64,000 nucleotides of DNA, from the NCBI GenBank assembly GCA_030430565.1, contig JAUIKS010000014.1, positions 235,649 through 299,648 on the forward strand, written 5' to 3'. Position 1 is the first letter of the stretch; every line of letters begins with the position of its first letter. The position numbers and the translations under genes are program-made. The stretch comes from Polyangia bacterium (GTDB lineage: Bacteria; Myxococcota_A; Polyangia; Nannocystales; Nannocystaceae). This document shows, in pieces, positions 35,112 through 42,569 of this stretch. The notes below the pieces were generated by a model that had not been told where the DNA came from, did not search any database, and was given only the letters and a program-made list of their open reading frames with translations.

Positions 35112-35400
35112 TCAGCGCGACGCGTCGTCGGGAGCGGCCGTGAGGACCTCGCAGGATGGATCGAGCTGCTCGACGCAGGCGCTCGGGACGAGGAGGTTGA
35201 ATTCGACGCGTCGGTTCTGCTCGCGACCCTCGCGGGTCGAGCTGTCCGCGATCGGTCGATGGGTCGACCACCCGCGCGCGAGCAGGCGCGCTGGCGCGAC
35301 GCCTCGCGAACAGGTAGTCGCGAATCGCGTCCGCGCGCTTCGCCGTCGGCTCGCGTCGGCGCTCGTGTGACCGCGTGGTGACGCGGCGCGAGTCGTGTGC
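35112..35400 (-). pseudogene. Remnant of an OmpA-type C-terminal domain
   Basis: Pieces of an OmpA/peptidoglycan-binding domain appear in two minus-strand frames. GHTSADAS (from 35372) is in one frame, KRADAIRDYLFAR in another, and then back in the first RGVAPARLLARGWSTHRPI, ADSSTREGREQNRRVEFNLL, ending at 35112. The order matches the family (GHTD..., RRAxAVxxYL, GVxxxRL, NRRVEF). Two compensating frame changes are required, and no intact N-terminus is seen up to 35643. It may be a decayed gene, or a real gene with two sequencing errors. The rest of 35006-35643 holds nothing else recognisable. Confidence 0.6.
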
Positions 35401-35643
35401 CGGCGCACGTGCGTGATTGCGAGCGCGGCCGCGCGGCTCGCTGAGCGGCGCGCGTCGACCAAAGTCCTGCTCCGTCCCTGTCTGCGCCAGCCTGCGGCCT
35501 GTGGGGCGCGAGCGGGCGCGTCGTCGTGACGCGAGACGCTTCACATCGGCTCGCGTTGACGGTCCAAAACGCCTGCACTACTTCCCCGCCTCGTCGAGCA
35601 CGACCGGCACCCAGCCGCCGCGTCGCCGAACGAGAGAGCCGCC

Positions 35644-36864
35644 ATGCACGTCCTGTTTGTCGCCCCACACTTCCCCGCGGGTCAGCGCGAGTTCGTCCGC
35701 GCGCTGCATGCCGTCGGCGCCCGCGTCACCGGGATCGGCGAGGCCGATCCGCGCCAGCTCGGCGACCGCCTCCGCAGCTGGCTGCACGGCTACGAGCAGG
35801 TCCCGAGCGTGTGTGACGAGGAGGCGATGCTGCGGGCGGTCCGGCGCGTGCAAGCGCGGGAGTGGGTCGACCGCCTCGAGGCGACCATCGAGGCCCACAT
35901 CCTGCCGACCGCCCGCGTGCGCGCGGCCGCCAAGATCCCCGGGCTCTCGGTCGAGGCCGCGATCCTGTGCCGCGACAAGCCCAAGATGAAGGCCTTCCTG
36001 CGCGAGCACGGGGTCCCCTGCGCGCGCTCGACTGCGGCCTCCTCGGTCGAGGAGATCGCGGGCTTCATCCGCGAGGTCGGCTTCCCGGTGATCCTCAAGC
36101 CGCGCGCCGGCGCGGGCGCCTCCGGCACCTACAAGGTCACCGACGCGGCGTCGCTCGAGCAGGCCGCCGCCGAGCTCGCGCTCGGCAGCGGCAACTCGGT
36201 CGCGGTCGAGGAGTTCATCAGCGGGCACGAGGGCTTCTACGACACGCTGAGCGTGGGCGGCGAGGTCGCGCACGAGTTCATCTGCCACTACTACCCAAAT
36301 GTCCTCGAGGCCATGCGCACGCGCTGGATCTCGCCGCAGATCGTCGTCACCAACCGGCTCGAGGCGCCCGGCTACGACGCGCTCAAGCGGCTCGGGCGCG
36401 CGGTCATCCGCGAGCTCGGCCTCGGCACCACCGCGACCCACATGGAGTGGTTCTACGGGCCCAAGGGGCTCAAATTCTCCGAGATCGGCGCGCGTCCGCC
36501 CGGCGTCAGCCAGTGGGATCTCTACGCCGCCGCCAACGACCTCGACATCTACCGCGAGTGGGCCCACGCGATCGTTCACGGCCGCGTCGCCGGGCGGCCC
36601 TCGCGGCGCTTCGCCTCCGGCATCATCGCGCTGCGCCCCGATCGCGACGGCCGGATCCGCGGCTACTCGGGGGTCGAGGAGATCCAGCGGCGCTTCGGCC
36701 AGTGGGTGATCGACTGTCACCTGCCGCCCGCCGGCGCGCCGACCCAGCCCGTCGAGGCCGGCTACATGGCGAACGCCTGGATCCGCATGCGTCACCCCGA
36801 CTACGACCAGCTGCGCGCGATGCTCGACGCCGTGGGCCAGACCGTGCGCGTCCACGCCGGCTGA
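35644..36864 (+). CDS. ATP-grasp ligase (member 2)
   Basis: The 406-residue protein begins MHVLFVAPHFPAGQREFVRA, an N-terminal Rossmann-like domain as in carbamoyl-phosphate-type ligases. The ATP-grasp core has VILKPRAGAGASGTYKV with the ATP-binding Lys, SVAVEEFISG with the adenine-contact Glu, and FSEIGARPPGVSQW with the metal Glu. THMEWFYGPKG matches the motif in the two related ligases. The ATG has GAGAG seven bases upstream. A second related ligase follows 45 bases later, so they are co-transcribed. Tandem ATP-grasp enzymes usually act in succession on one product. The substrate is unknown. Confidence 0.9.
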   Translation: MHVLFVAPHFPAGQREFVRALHAVGARVTGIGEADPRQLGDRLRSWLHGYEQVPSVCDEEAMLRAVRRVQAREWVDRLEATIEAHILPTARVRAAAKIPGLSVEAAILCRDKPKMKAFLREHGVPCARSTAASSVEEIAGFIREVGFPVILKPRAGAGASGTYKVTDAASLEQAAAELALGSGNSVAVEEFISGHEGFYDTLSVGGEVAHEFICHYYPNVLEAMRTRWISPQIVVTNRLEAPGYDALKRLGRAVIRELGLGTTATHMEWFYGPKGLKFSEIGARPPGVSQWDLYAAANDLDIYREWAHAIVHGRVAGRPSRRFASGIIALRPDRDGRIRGYSGVEEIQRRFGQWVIDCHLPPAGAPTQPVEAGYMANAWIRMRHPDYDQLRAMLDAVGQTVRVHAG

Positions 36865-36909
36865 CGACCGCGCCGACTCTCTGTCCTGCGAACCAGATCG
36901 GATTCCACG

Positions 36910-38127
36910 ATGAAGGTTGTCCTGCTCTCCCCGCACTACCCGGCCGAGATGCCCGACTTCACCCGCGGCCTCGCCGAGGTCGGCGCCCAGGTGATCGGCG
37001 TCGGCGACACCCCCAAGGAGGGCCTGCCGAGCTCGGTGCGCCAGCACCTCTCCGCCTACCTGCGGGTCTCCGGCCTGTTCGACGAGGCGCGCGTCCTGCA
37101 GGAGCTCGCGCCCGAGCTGCGGCGCGTCGGCGTCGACCGGATCGAGGCGCTGTGGGAGCCCTGCGTGCTGCTCGCGGCGCGCCTGCGCGAGGCGCTGGGC
37201 GTGCCCGGGATGTCGGTCGACACCGCGATGGCCTTCCGCGACAAGACGATCATGCGCGGGCGGCTGGCGGCGGCCGGCCTGCGCGTGCCGAAGAACATCC
37301 GCGCGCGCGCGGCCGGCGAGGTGCTCGAGGCGGCGCGCCTGATCGGCTACCCGGTCTGCGTCAAGCCGGTCGCCGGCGCCGGCTCGGCCGACACCCACGG
37401 CTGCCGCGACGAGGGCGAGCTGCGCGCGGCCCTCAGCACGATGGGACATGTCCGTGAGGTCAGCGTCGAGGAGTTCATCACCGGCGACGAGTTCACCTAC
37501 GACACCGTCAGCATCGAGGGCGTCCCCGCGTTCGAGAGCGTCGCGCAGTACCACCCGCGCCCGCTCGAGGCCCGCAGCCAGGAGTGGATCTCGCCCGCGC
37601 AGCTCGTGTTCCGCGACCCGCACCACCCCGCGCTGATGGACGGCGTGCGGCTCGGCCGCGGCGTGCTCAAGGCGCTGAACATGGGCACCGGCTTCACGCA
37701 CATGGAGTGGTTCCGAAAGCCCGACGGCGAGGTCGTGTTCGGCGAGATCGCGGCGCGCTTCCCCGGCGCCAAGCTCGTCGACCAGATGAACTACTCCAAC
37801 GACTTCGACGTCTACCGCGAGTGGGCTCGAGCTGTCTGTTGGCACAGCTTCGAGGCGACGCCGCAGCGGCGCTACCACGTCGCGGTGGTGTTCAAGCGGG
37901 CGCTCGGTCGCGGCCGGATCACGCGGGTCGAGGGCCTCGACGCCCTGCGGGCGCGCTGCGGCCCGCGCCTGATCGCGGAGGAGCTGCTGCCGGTCGGCCA
38001 CCCGCGGCGCGACTGGAAGAAGACGCTGCTCTCCGACGGCTGCGTCGTCATGCGTGACCCCGACTACGGCGCGTGCGTCGACATGATGAAGTCGGCGATC
38101 ACCGGCTTGCGGGTGTACGCCGAGTAG
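36910..38127 (+). CDS. ATP-grasp ligase (member 3)
   Basis: The 405-residue protein is a paralogue of its upstream neighbour, with the same order of motifs: KVVLLSPHYPAEMPDFTRG at the start, VCVKPVAGAGSADTHG in the ATP site, EVSVEEFITGDEFTYD, THMEWFRKPDGEVVFGEIAA and FPGAK at the metal end. The two are clearly homologous to each other and to the ligase at 15612-16859, but differ enough that substrates probably differ. No signal peptide or membrane helix is visible. A single GGA lies before the ATG. The 3' side is a 300-base gap before the imelysin gene, so the ligase operon ends here. Confidence 0.9.
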   Translation: MKVVLLSPHYPAEMPDFTRGLAEVGAQVIGVGDTPKEGLPSSVRQHLSAYLRVSGLFDEARVLQELAPELRRVGVDRIEALWEPCVLLAARLREALGVPGMSVDTAMAFRDKTIMRGRLAAAGLRVPKNIRARAAGEVLEAARLIGYPVCVKPVAGAGSADTHGCRDEGELRAALSTMGHVREVSVEEFITGDEFTYDTVSIEGVPAFESVAQYHPRPLEARSQEWISPAQLVFRDPHHPALMDGVRLGRGVLKALNMGTGFTHMEWFRKPDGEVVFGEIAARFPGAKLVDQMNYSNDFDVYREWARAVCWHSFEATPQRRYHVAVVFKRALGRGRITRVEGLDALRARCGPRLIAEELLPVGHPRRDWKKTLLSDGCVVMRDPDYGACVDMMKSAITGLRVYAE

Positions 38128-38370
38128 CGTCGGCGAAACATCTGCGTCCCGTCGCGCGGCGTCTTGCACCAGCGTCTGGCGGGAGATCGCTCGAACCGCG
38201 AAATCCTCGTTGTATATCCACGAATGAGGCGGTCTTCCCGCGGGGATAGGCTCCCGAAACCGGGATCCGACGCTGAATTCAAGAAGTTTTTGTATTTAAA
38301 ATTTCAATTACTGCATCTGCACGGGTGCGTGAATGTATGTGCATCTTCGAACTTTTCGCGGTTGCGGTTT

Positions 38371-38399
38371 GTCCCGCATTCGGGACGCAGGCGTACAAT
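38371..38399 (+). promoter_or_regulatory. Inverted repeat and -10 element upstream of the imelysin gene
   Basis: GTCCCG-CATT-CGGGAC (38371-38386) is a perfect six-base inverted repeat lying between the expected -35 and -10 positions of TACAAT (38394-38399). This is a good place for a repressor. The gap 38128-38426 also has an AT-rich patch (38280-38312, many a/t runs). Imelysin genes are often iron-controlled, but this repeat does not look like a Fur box. Confidence 0.5.
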
Positions 38400-38426
38400 C
38401 GCGCCTGGATGACGGAGGTCATGCAG

Positions 38427-39644
38427 ATGGCGCGCAACTCGGTGATGAACGGACGTCAGGGCTCATTCCGGCGCGGCTGTACGCGCGTGCTCTCACTCGC
38501 AGCGCTCGCGCTCGCGCTCGGGGGCGCGACTGCAGCGTGCGACGGCGAGCCCGAGGACATGAACGACGGCGAGGGCGACGCGCTCGAGCGCGCGTTTATC
38601 GAGACCTACGCGGAGATCGTGCAGCAGGGTTACGACGACGCGATCACGGGCGTCGCCACGCTCGATCTCGCGATCGAGGATCTGCTCACGGACCCCTCGA
38701 ACGAGACGCTCGTCGCCGCCAAGCAGGCGTGGCTCGTGGCGCGTGACCCCTTCGGCCAGACCGAGGTCGCGCGGATCGCCGGGGGACCCATGAACGACGA
38801 GGCGGTCGGCACGATCAACGCGTGGCCGATCGATGAGTCGTTCATCGACTACGTCGAGGGCGCGCCCGCGTCCGGGATCATCAACGACCTCGACGGCGTC
38901 CCCGAGATCACGGGCGAGGTGATCCGGCAGCGCAACCGCGCCGCGAGCCCCGACCAGGTCACCTCGGGCTACCACGCGCTCGAGTTCGTCCTCTGGGGGC
39001 AGGACATGCAGGCGGACGGCGCCGGCGTCCGGCCCTACACCGACTTCGTCGTCGACGAGGACGACGACGACGACGCGACCGTGCACAACCAAGATCGGCG
39101 CGCGACCTACCTCAAGCTGACCAACAAGCTGCTCGCCGAGGATTTGCAGCTACAGGCCGACGCGTGGGAGACCGGCGGGCTCGACAGCTTCCGCGACAAG
39201 CTGACCGAGAAGCCCGTGAAGGAGTCGCTGGCGAGCATCCTCGGCGCCATGGTCGACCTCAGCGAGAACGGCCTCGTGATCGCGAACATGTCGATGGCCT
39301 ACGACACGCAGGACGAGGAGTACGAGCAGTCCTGCTTCAGCGACAACACGCACAACGACATCCTCAACGGCCAGCGTGGGATCGAGAACATCTACTTCGG
39401 CGAGTACGGCAGCATCGACGGGACCGGCCTCGCGGCCCTCGTCAACGCGCGCGACCCCGAGCTCGACGAGACGATGCGCGCGCGCCTGCAGACCGCGAGC
39501 GAGGCGATCGTCGACATGGGCCCGCCCTTCGATCAGGCGATCCTCGTGCGTCGCGACCGCGTCGCCGCGGCGATCAGCGCGCTCAACGAGCAGGCGGCGA
39601 CGCTCCGCGAGATCGCGGCGCTGCTCGAGGTCACGCTCCCGTAG
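38427..39644 (+). CDS. Imelysin-family lipoprotein
   Basis: The signal peptide (MARNSVMNGRQGSFRRGCTR onward) ends in ATAAC with the lipid-receiving Cys38. The mature ~365 residues carry the imelysin signature GYHALEFVLWG, a GxHxxE motif, and a two-part helical bundle with TVHNQDRRATYLKLTNKLLA. Imelysin proteins (ICMP, EfeO-like) are surface lipoproteins tied to iron uptake, not proteases in practice. I place the start at 38427, eight bases after GGAGG; an ATG at 38409 would be nearly leaderless behind TACAAT. A Cys-rich acidic insert FSDNTHNDILNGQRG near the middle may bind metal. The next gene starts 69 bases later and is unrelated. Confidence 0.9.
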   Translation: MARNSVMNGRQGSFRRGCTRVLSLAALALALGGATAACDGEPEDMNDGEGDALERAFIETYAEIVQQGYDDAITGVATLDLAIEDLLTDPSNETLVAAKQAWLVARDPFGQTEVARIAGGPMNDEAVGTINAWPIDESFIDYVEGAPASGIINDLDGVPEITGEVIRQRNRAASPDQVTSGYHALEFVLWGQDMQADGAGVRPYTDFVVDEDDDDDATVHNQDRRATYLKLTNKLLAEDLQLQADAWETGGLDSFRDKLTEKPVKESLASILGAMVDLSENGLVIANMSMAYDTQDEEYEQSCFSDNTHNDILNGQRGIENIYFGEYGSIDGTGLAALVNARDPELDETMRARLQTASEAIVDMGPPFDQAILVRRDRVAAAISALNEQAATLREIAALLEVTLP

Positions 39645-39712
39645 CCGCGCGGCCGGGCGCGCGGCCGCGCGTCGATAAATCAAACGGCGCGCGGCTGCGT
39701 ATGTAGCCATGG

Positions 39713-40399
39713 ATGGACGCACACGAGCTCGAACTGTCTCGGCCCTGCCCCGTAGATCTCGACGCGGAGGGCGTTGATCGCAGCTCCAGGCGCTTCTACT
39801 GCGGTCACTGCGACAAGCACGTTCACGTGCTCTCGAACATGACGCGGGCCGCCGCGCGCGCGTTCGTGACCGCCAATCGCGGGACGGGCGTCTGCGTCTC
39901 CTATCTGCGCGACAGCGAGGGGCGCGTTCGCTACGCCCCTGAGCCGTCGCCGAAGCCCGCGCCCGAGCCCACGATCGTGCCGCTCTCGCGGCTGCGCGCG
40001 CGCAAGCGCGCTCCTCGGCTGGCGACCGCCGCGCTGGCGCTCGCCGCCTGCACGCCCCACGGCGACGGCCCGGTCGTCACCGTCGACACCGCCGAGAGCG
40101 TCACGGTCGAGCCCGCGCGCGTCATCCCGACGACGCCGCCGGCGCCCGAGGTGATGATCGAGGGCGAGCTCGCGCCCGACCCCCTCGAGCAGGTCGACGG
40201 CGAGCTCATGGCCGAGCCGGTCGTCACCGCCAAGGGTGAGCTAGCCCCAGAGTCAGGTTCGACTCAGCCGGCCGGCGAGCCGTGTGACGGCGCGAAGCCG
40301 GCGACGGCTGAGCCCGCGAAGACCGAGAAGAAGCCTCGCGGCCGCCTGTCTCGAGAGCCTAAAATTAATCGTCTCGAGATCGTCGACGGGGGACTTTGA
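39713..40399 (+). CDS. Cys-motif membrane protein A (tandem paralogue)
   Basis: The first 80 residues show the pattern C-x..-RRFYCGHCDKHVHVLSNMT and then GVCVSYLRDSEG, giving four Cys plus two His that could hold a metal. A basic patch (RLRARKRAPR) comes before a hydrophobic stretch ATAALALAACTP, either a short membrane helix or a lipobox-like site. The C-terminal ~110 residues are Pro/Glu/Val-rich and would be outside. The next gene encodes a paralogue in the same order. Proteins with this FCDHC/LSNMT-type N-terminus are known from Bacteroidota as well, but no function is established. Confidence 0.75.
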   Translation: MDAHELELSRPCPVDLDAEGVDRSSRRFYCGHCDKHVHVLSNMTRAAARAFVTANRGTGVCVSYLRDSEGRVRYAPEPSPKPAPEPTIVPLSRLRARKRAPRLATAALALAACTPHGDGPVVTVDTAESVTVEPARVIPTTPPAPEVMIEGELAPDPLEQVDGELMAEPVVTAKGELAPESGSTQPAGEPCDGAKPATAEPAKTEKKPRGRLSREPKINRLEIVDGGL

Positions 40400-40482
40400 G
40401 CGTCGCGTGGTCTCGGCCCGATACACCGAAGCCCGCGCCCACGCGTTAACCAATCTCGAGCGCAGTCACAGAGAGCACCGCA

Positions 40483-41253
40483 ATGCACGCTGATCAACTC
40501 ACGATTACGAGCCCCTGTCCGGTCGAGCTGGACGAAGACCTGAGCAACGGCGAGAAGCGGTTCTTCTGCGACCACTGCGACAAGAGCGTCCACGTGCTCT
40601 CCAACATGACGGAGCGCGAGGCGACCGACTTCCTCCGGTCGCGCAAGGGTCAAGACACCTGCGTCACCTACCTCCACGACGCCGACGGCAACGTGCGCTA
40701 CAAGACCGAGCCCGACCTCGTGCCGCTCTCGCGCCTGCGCCTGCCGAAGAAGCGCTCGATGGTCCGGCGCGCGGCTGCGGCCGCGCTCGCGCTCGCCGCG
40801 TGCACGCCCTACGCCGAGGGCACTGAGGCGCAGGTCGACCCGGTCGTCGAGCACGCGGTCGCCGGCGAGATCCAGGCGATCGAGGAGCCCGAGCTGGTCC
40901 CGGTCGCGGGCGGGATCGCGGAGGTCGATGTCCCCGTCGAGCCGACGATCGAGCCGACGATCAAGCCGATCGATCCTGTCGTGTTGAACCCGCCCGTCGT
41001 CGAGCCCGCGGTGGACGAGCCCAAGCTCATGCCGGTCGCGGGCGGGCTGCGCCCCAACATCGAGCCGTCGATCGATCCCGTGGCGGAGGTCCCGTGCGAC
41101 AAGCCGGGCGAGCCCGTGGCGGAGGTCGAGGAGAAGCCCTGCGACGCGCCGCCGGTCGTCGACACGCCGCCGATCCACAAGCCCGTGGTCAAGCGCGGCA
41201 AGATCAAGCGGCCGACGAAGAAGGACGACGTGATGATCCGCGGCGGGATCTGA
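40483..41253 (+). CDS. Cys-motif membrane protein B (tandem paralogue)
   Basis: This 256-residue protein repeats the plan of its upstream neighbour: SPCPVELDED, then KRFFCDHCDKSVHVLSNMTE, TCVTYLHDADGNVRYK and VPLSRLRLPKK. A hydrophobic AAAAALALAACTPYAEG stretch and a Pro/Glu/Val-rich outer part follow, with repeated VPVAGGI/MPVAGGL units and a basic tail (KRGKIKRPTKK). The N-terminal domain should be cytoplasmic and the long tail periplasmic. AGAGAG lies before the ATG. The conservation of the Cys/His part compared with the loose tail suggests that the metal-binding domain is the functional core. Duplication in tandem suggests a paired role. Confidence 0.76.
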   Translation: MHADQLTITSPCPVELDEDLSNGEKRFFCDHCDKSVHVLSNMTEREATDFLRSRKGQDTCVTYLHDADGNVRYKTEPDLVPLSRLRLPKKRSMVRRAAAAALALAACTPYAEGTEAQVDPVVEHAVAGEIQAIEEPELVPVAGGIAEVDVPVEPTIEPTIKPIDPVVLNPPVVEPAVDEPKLMPVAGGLRPNIEPSIDPVAEVPCDKPGEPVAEVEEKPCDAPPVVDTPPIHKPVVKRGKIKRPTKKDDVMIRGGI

Positions 41254-41264
41254 GCGGGCTCCCG

Positions 41265-42509
41265 CTACGGCAGCGCGGAGCTCTTCTCGACGCGGACGAT
41301 GAACTCGCGCCCTGGGATCGGGATCTCCGACGGCGGCCCGCTCACGCGGAAGAAGAGATGGTTCGCGTCGATGAGCGCGTATTCACTCTCGCCGCCGTGC
41401 CAGACGTGCCGCGGCGTGCCCCCGGTCTTGGGCACCGCGAACAGGTCGTACGGGCCGCTGCGGTAATACACGTCATCTTCATCGACGAGCACCTGGTCCA
41501 CGAACAGCTGATCGCCCAGCTCCTCGGGCAACAGCGGCGTTGACGAGCCGCCGGACTTGGCCACGCGCGAGATGCCGCCGGGGAACGACTCGCCGAAGAT
41601 CAGGCCTCCGGTGGCGAAGAACACGTCGTCGTCGTCGACCGCGACCAGCGGATCCGAGCGCACGCGGGCGTTGCTCGCCAGGACCTCGTAGGTCTCGCCG
41701 GCGAGCCCGAGCAGGACACGATCGAGATCGCCCTTATCGGGGTTGTCGCGCCAGTTGAAGAACAGGCGCTCCCCGTCGTAGTCGGGCGTGGACCCTGCGC
41801 CGCTGACGAAGCCCGTCGCGCCGACGAGCGAGAGCCCGTCGGGCGACGCGCGGTAGAAGACGGACGGCAGCCCGTCGTGGATGATGACGCCGCCGCGGCT
41901 CGAGCGGATTCGGGAGTAGCGGTCGACCTCGCCGATCACGGTCTCATCCCCGTCGACCAGCGCGGTCACGGTCGCGTCCTCGTCCGGGTCCAGCGTGCGC
42001 TCGAGCAGGTAGACCACCTCGTCGTCGGCCGCGAGGCCGAAGGCGTGCGTCACCAGGCGGACCCGCTGCGCGTCGCCGCCTCGCTTGGGCACGCGGTACA
42101 GCGCCGCGCAGCCGTGGAGATGCGCGATGAACCAGACGTCGGTCGAGGTGATAGCGAGCTCCCGGTCGAGAAAGCCCCGCTCGGCGCCGGCGATCGGCGT
42201 GGCGTTCCCGCACGCGCCCTCCGCCGCGTCGCAGCTCGTCGGCGCTGGGAGAAGCTCGGGGCAGGCGTCCTCGTCGATACCGCTTGTCTCGTCGCCGGTG
42301 GTCGCGTCGCTCTCGCTGGTGTCGCTGGTCGCGACCTCGGTGGTGCCGACCTCGGTGGTGCCGACCTCGGTGGTGCCGACCTCGGAGGTGCCGCCCTCGC
42401 TCGTCTCGGTCGCGCTCTCGGTCGTGCTCTCGGTCGCGCTCGTGGGCGGGTCCGCGCAGGCTCCGAGCGCGAGCACGAAGCAGGAAGTTGTAATCACGTT
42501 GACTCGCAC
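41265..42509 (-). CDS. Lipoprotein with Thr/Glu repeats and a propeller-like domain
   Basis: The signal peptide ends in LGAC, then a long linker (ADPPTSATESTTESATETSE and four EVGTT repeats). The mature domain (~residues 90-414) consists of short beta-strand repeats such as ELAITSTDVWFIAHL, GCAALYRVPKRGGDA, DDVFFATGGL and DDVYYRSGPYDLFAVPKTGG, a pattern of beta-propeller proteins of the DUF5050 type. Anchored at the membrane surface it may bind a ligand or partner; no catalytic residue stands out. The start is one of several GTG codons near 42509. It converges on the Cys-motif gene at 41253. Confidence 0.8.
   Translation of the reverse strand: MRVNVITTSCFVLALGACADPPTSATESTTESATETSEGGTSEVGTTEVGTTEVGTTEVATSDTSESDATTGDETSGIDEDACPELLPAPTSCDAAEGACGNATPIAGAERGFLDRELAITSTDVWFIAHLHGCAALYRVPKRGGDAQRVRLVTHAFGLAADDEVVYLLERTLDPDEDATVTALVDGDETVIGEVDRYSRIRSSRGGVIIHDGLPSVFYRASPDGLSLVGATGFVSGAGSTPDYDGERLFFNWRDNPDKGDLDRVLLGLAGETYEVLASNARVRSDPLVAVDDDDVFFATGGLIFGESFPGGISRVAKSGGSSTPLLPEELGDQLFVDQVLVDEDDVYYRSGPYDLFAVPKTGGTPRHVWHGGESEYALIDANHLFFRVSGPPSEIPIPGREFIVRVEKSSALP
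42332..42391. repeat. Four tandem copies of a 15-bp repeat
   Basis: The unit cgacctcggtggtgc occurs three times exactly and once with a single change. It encodes the EVGTT repeats in the linker behind the lipid anchor of the propeller-like lipoprotein. The 15-base period keeps the frame, so length variation between strains is likely. Confidence 0.95.
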
Positions 42510-42569
42510 GCGACAGATGGTGGTCGCGCGGGCCTGCGGGGACCACTTAAACGCCGCTTAAATCCCCGC

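Noticed and set aside
35578..38169. 863-codon minus-strand open frame
   Set aside because: It is antisense to the two ATP-grasp genes, whose ATP-site motifs are unmistakable.
38280..38312. Possible Fur box in the AT-rich patch before the imelysin gene
   Set aside because: No match to the GATAATGATAATCATTATC pattern beyond general AT richness.
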